Part shown: in pieces, positions 63,666 to 64,000 of the stretch | How the letters are laid out: the number at the start of each line of letters is the position of its first letter | Numbering within the stretch: position 1 is the stretch's first letter | Assembly (NCBI RefSeq): GCF_002022415.1 | Contig: NZ_MUBG01000001.1 | Span: forward strand, 434,001-498,000 | Length of the DNA stretch: 64,000 nucleotides | Direction: 5' to 3' | Source of the DNA: Bartonella sp. WD12.1 | GTDB taxonomy: Bacteria > Pseudomonadota > Alphaproteobacteria > Rhizobiales > Rhizobiaceae | The notes under the pieces: generated by a model | The model's database searches: none | Seen by the model: only the letters and a program-made list of their open reading frames with translations | What the model was told of the DNA's origin: nothing | Position numbers and translations under genes: made by a program

Positions 63666-64000
63666 ATGATCAACACGGGAGAGATCAAAAGTCTAGAAAC
63701 TGTAGATATTGATAAATTACTGTCAATATTACCGCATCGTTATCCGTTTTTATTGATTGATCGTATCATTGAAATTGATGGCGATCAAAAAGCTATTGGT
63801 ATTAAAAATGTGACAATTAATGAACCCTATTTTATGGGGCATTTTCCTGAAAAACCAGTTATGCCTGGTGTTTTAATTTTAGAAGCTATGGCGCAAACAG
63901 CGGGAGCTATTTCACTTTTAAAATTAGATGATAAAAAAACAGGCTTAGTTTATCTTATGACTGTTGATAATGCAAAATTTCGTAAGCCAGTTGTACCTGG
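63666..64000 (+). CDS. fabZ: 3-hydroxyacyl-[acyl-carrier-protein] dehydratase FabZ (partial, cut by window end)
   Basis: First 111 codons of FabZ, which dehydrates beta-hydroxyacyl-ACP in fatty acid synthesis. [12 protein letters not shown], catalytic His in [13 protein letters not shown] and Glu in [11 protein letters not shown] are visible. The frame is open to the window edge. ATG 63666 is one base after the lpxD stop, with GGGAGAAACG upstream, so translational coupling is likely. Confidence 0.96.
   Translation, partial: MINTGEIKSLETVDIDKLLSILPHRYPFLLIDRIIEIDGDQKAIGIKNVTINEPYFMGHFPEKPVMPGVLILEAMAQTAGAISLLKLDDKKTGLVYLMTVDNAKFRKPVVP

Noticed and set aside
1-64000. CRISPR arrays, insertion sequences, prophage, integrases, restriction or toxin-antitoxin systems
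   Set aside because: Searched by eye for spaced repeats, transposase motifs and small paired genes; none found. The RatA-like name does not imply a toxin-antitoxin module here.

Overview
The window reads as a stretch of an AT-rich alphaproteobacterial chromosome of the Rhizobiales, most like Bartonella. The evidence is rhizobial gene order (pdhA-pdhB-pdhC-lpdA-lipA; ntrY-ntrX-trkA; clpP-clpX-lon-hupB; secE-nusG-rplKAJL-rpoBC; rpsB-tsf-pyrH-frr-[uppS]-cdsA-rseP-bamA-lpxD-fabZ), a PDH E1-beta with a fused lipoyl domain, a fused IspDF, a RirA iron regulator and an EipB-like protein. Genus assignment is inference from protein recognition, not from a search.

Layout. 0-7.5 kb: an FtsB/DivIC-like gene, then pyruvate dehydrogenase (pdhA, pdhB, pdhC, lpdA), lipoate synthase and a RatA/Coq10-type protein. 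7.5-9.7 kb, minus strand: a decayed cinA, ispDF (apparently ATT-started) and rirA. 9.8-14.8 kb: the NtrY/NtrX two-component system and trkA, without the usual upstream dusB-ntrB-ntrC. 15.2-20.5 kb: clpP, clpX, lon, hupB. 20.9-29.2 kb: trmFO broken by one in-frame stop, tRNA-Leu, tig, gatB, a complex I accessory protein, a DUF2155 protein, a small lipoprotein, a rhomboid protease and an RlmB-type methyltransferase. 29.3-43.5 kb: tRNA-Tyr, tRNA-Gly, tuf, tRNA-Trp and the secE to rpoC transcription/translation block with an L10 leader. 44-53.7 kb: nitroreductase, a possible 31-aa membrane peptide, sdaA, a D,D-carboxypeptidase with a SPOR domain, clpS-clpA, HIT and RidA proteins, and EipB. 53.8 kb to the end: translation and envelope block from rpsB to fabZ, the last cut by the window edge.

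Nearly everything is core metabolism, proteolysis, translation and envelope biogenesis. I found no phage, insertion sequence, CRISPR array, toxin-antitoxin pair, secretion system or obviously new multi-gene system. The interest lies in gene decay and sequence anomalies. The slot between frr and cdsA holds a heavily eroded but recognisable uppS. The ispDF-ratA gap holds a cinA relic. trmFO has a single Trp-to-UGA nonsense codon. Three genes that are normally essential or important (rpsB, rseP, lpxD) each lack one base. These single-base losses could be sequencing or assembly errors, recent mutations, or cases rescued by slippage; the sequence alone cannot decide.
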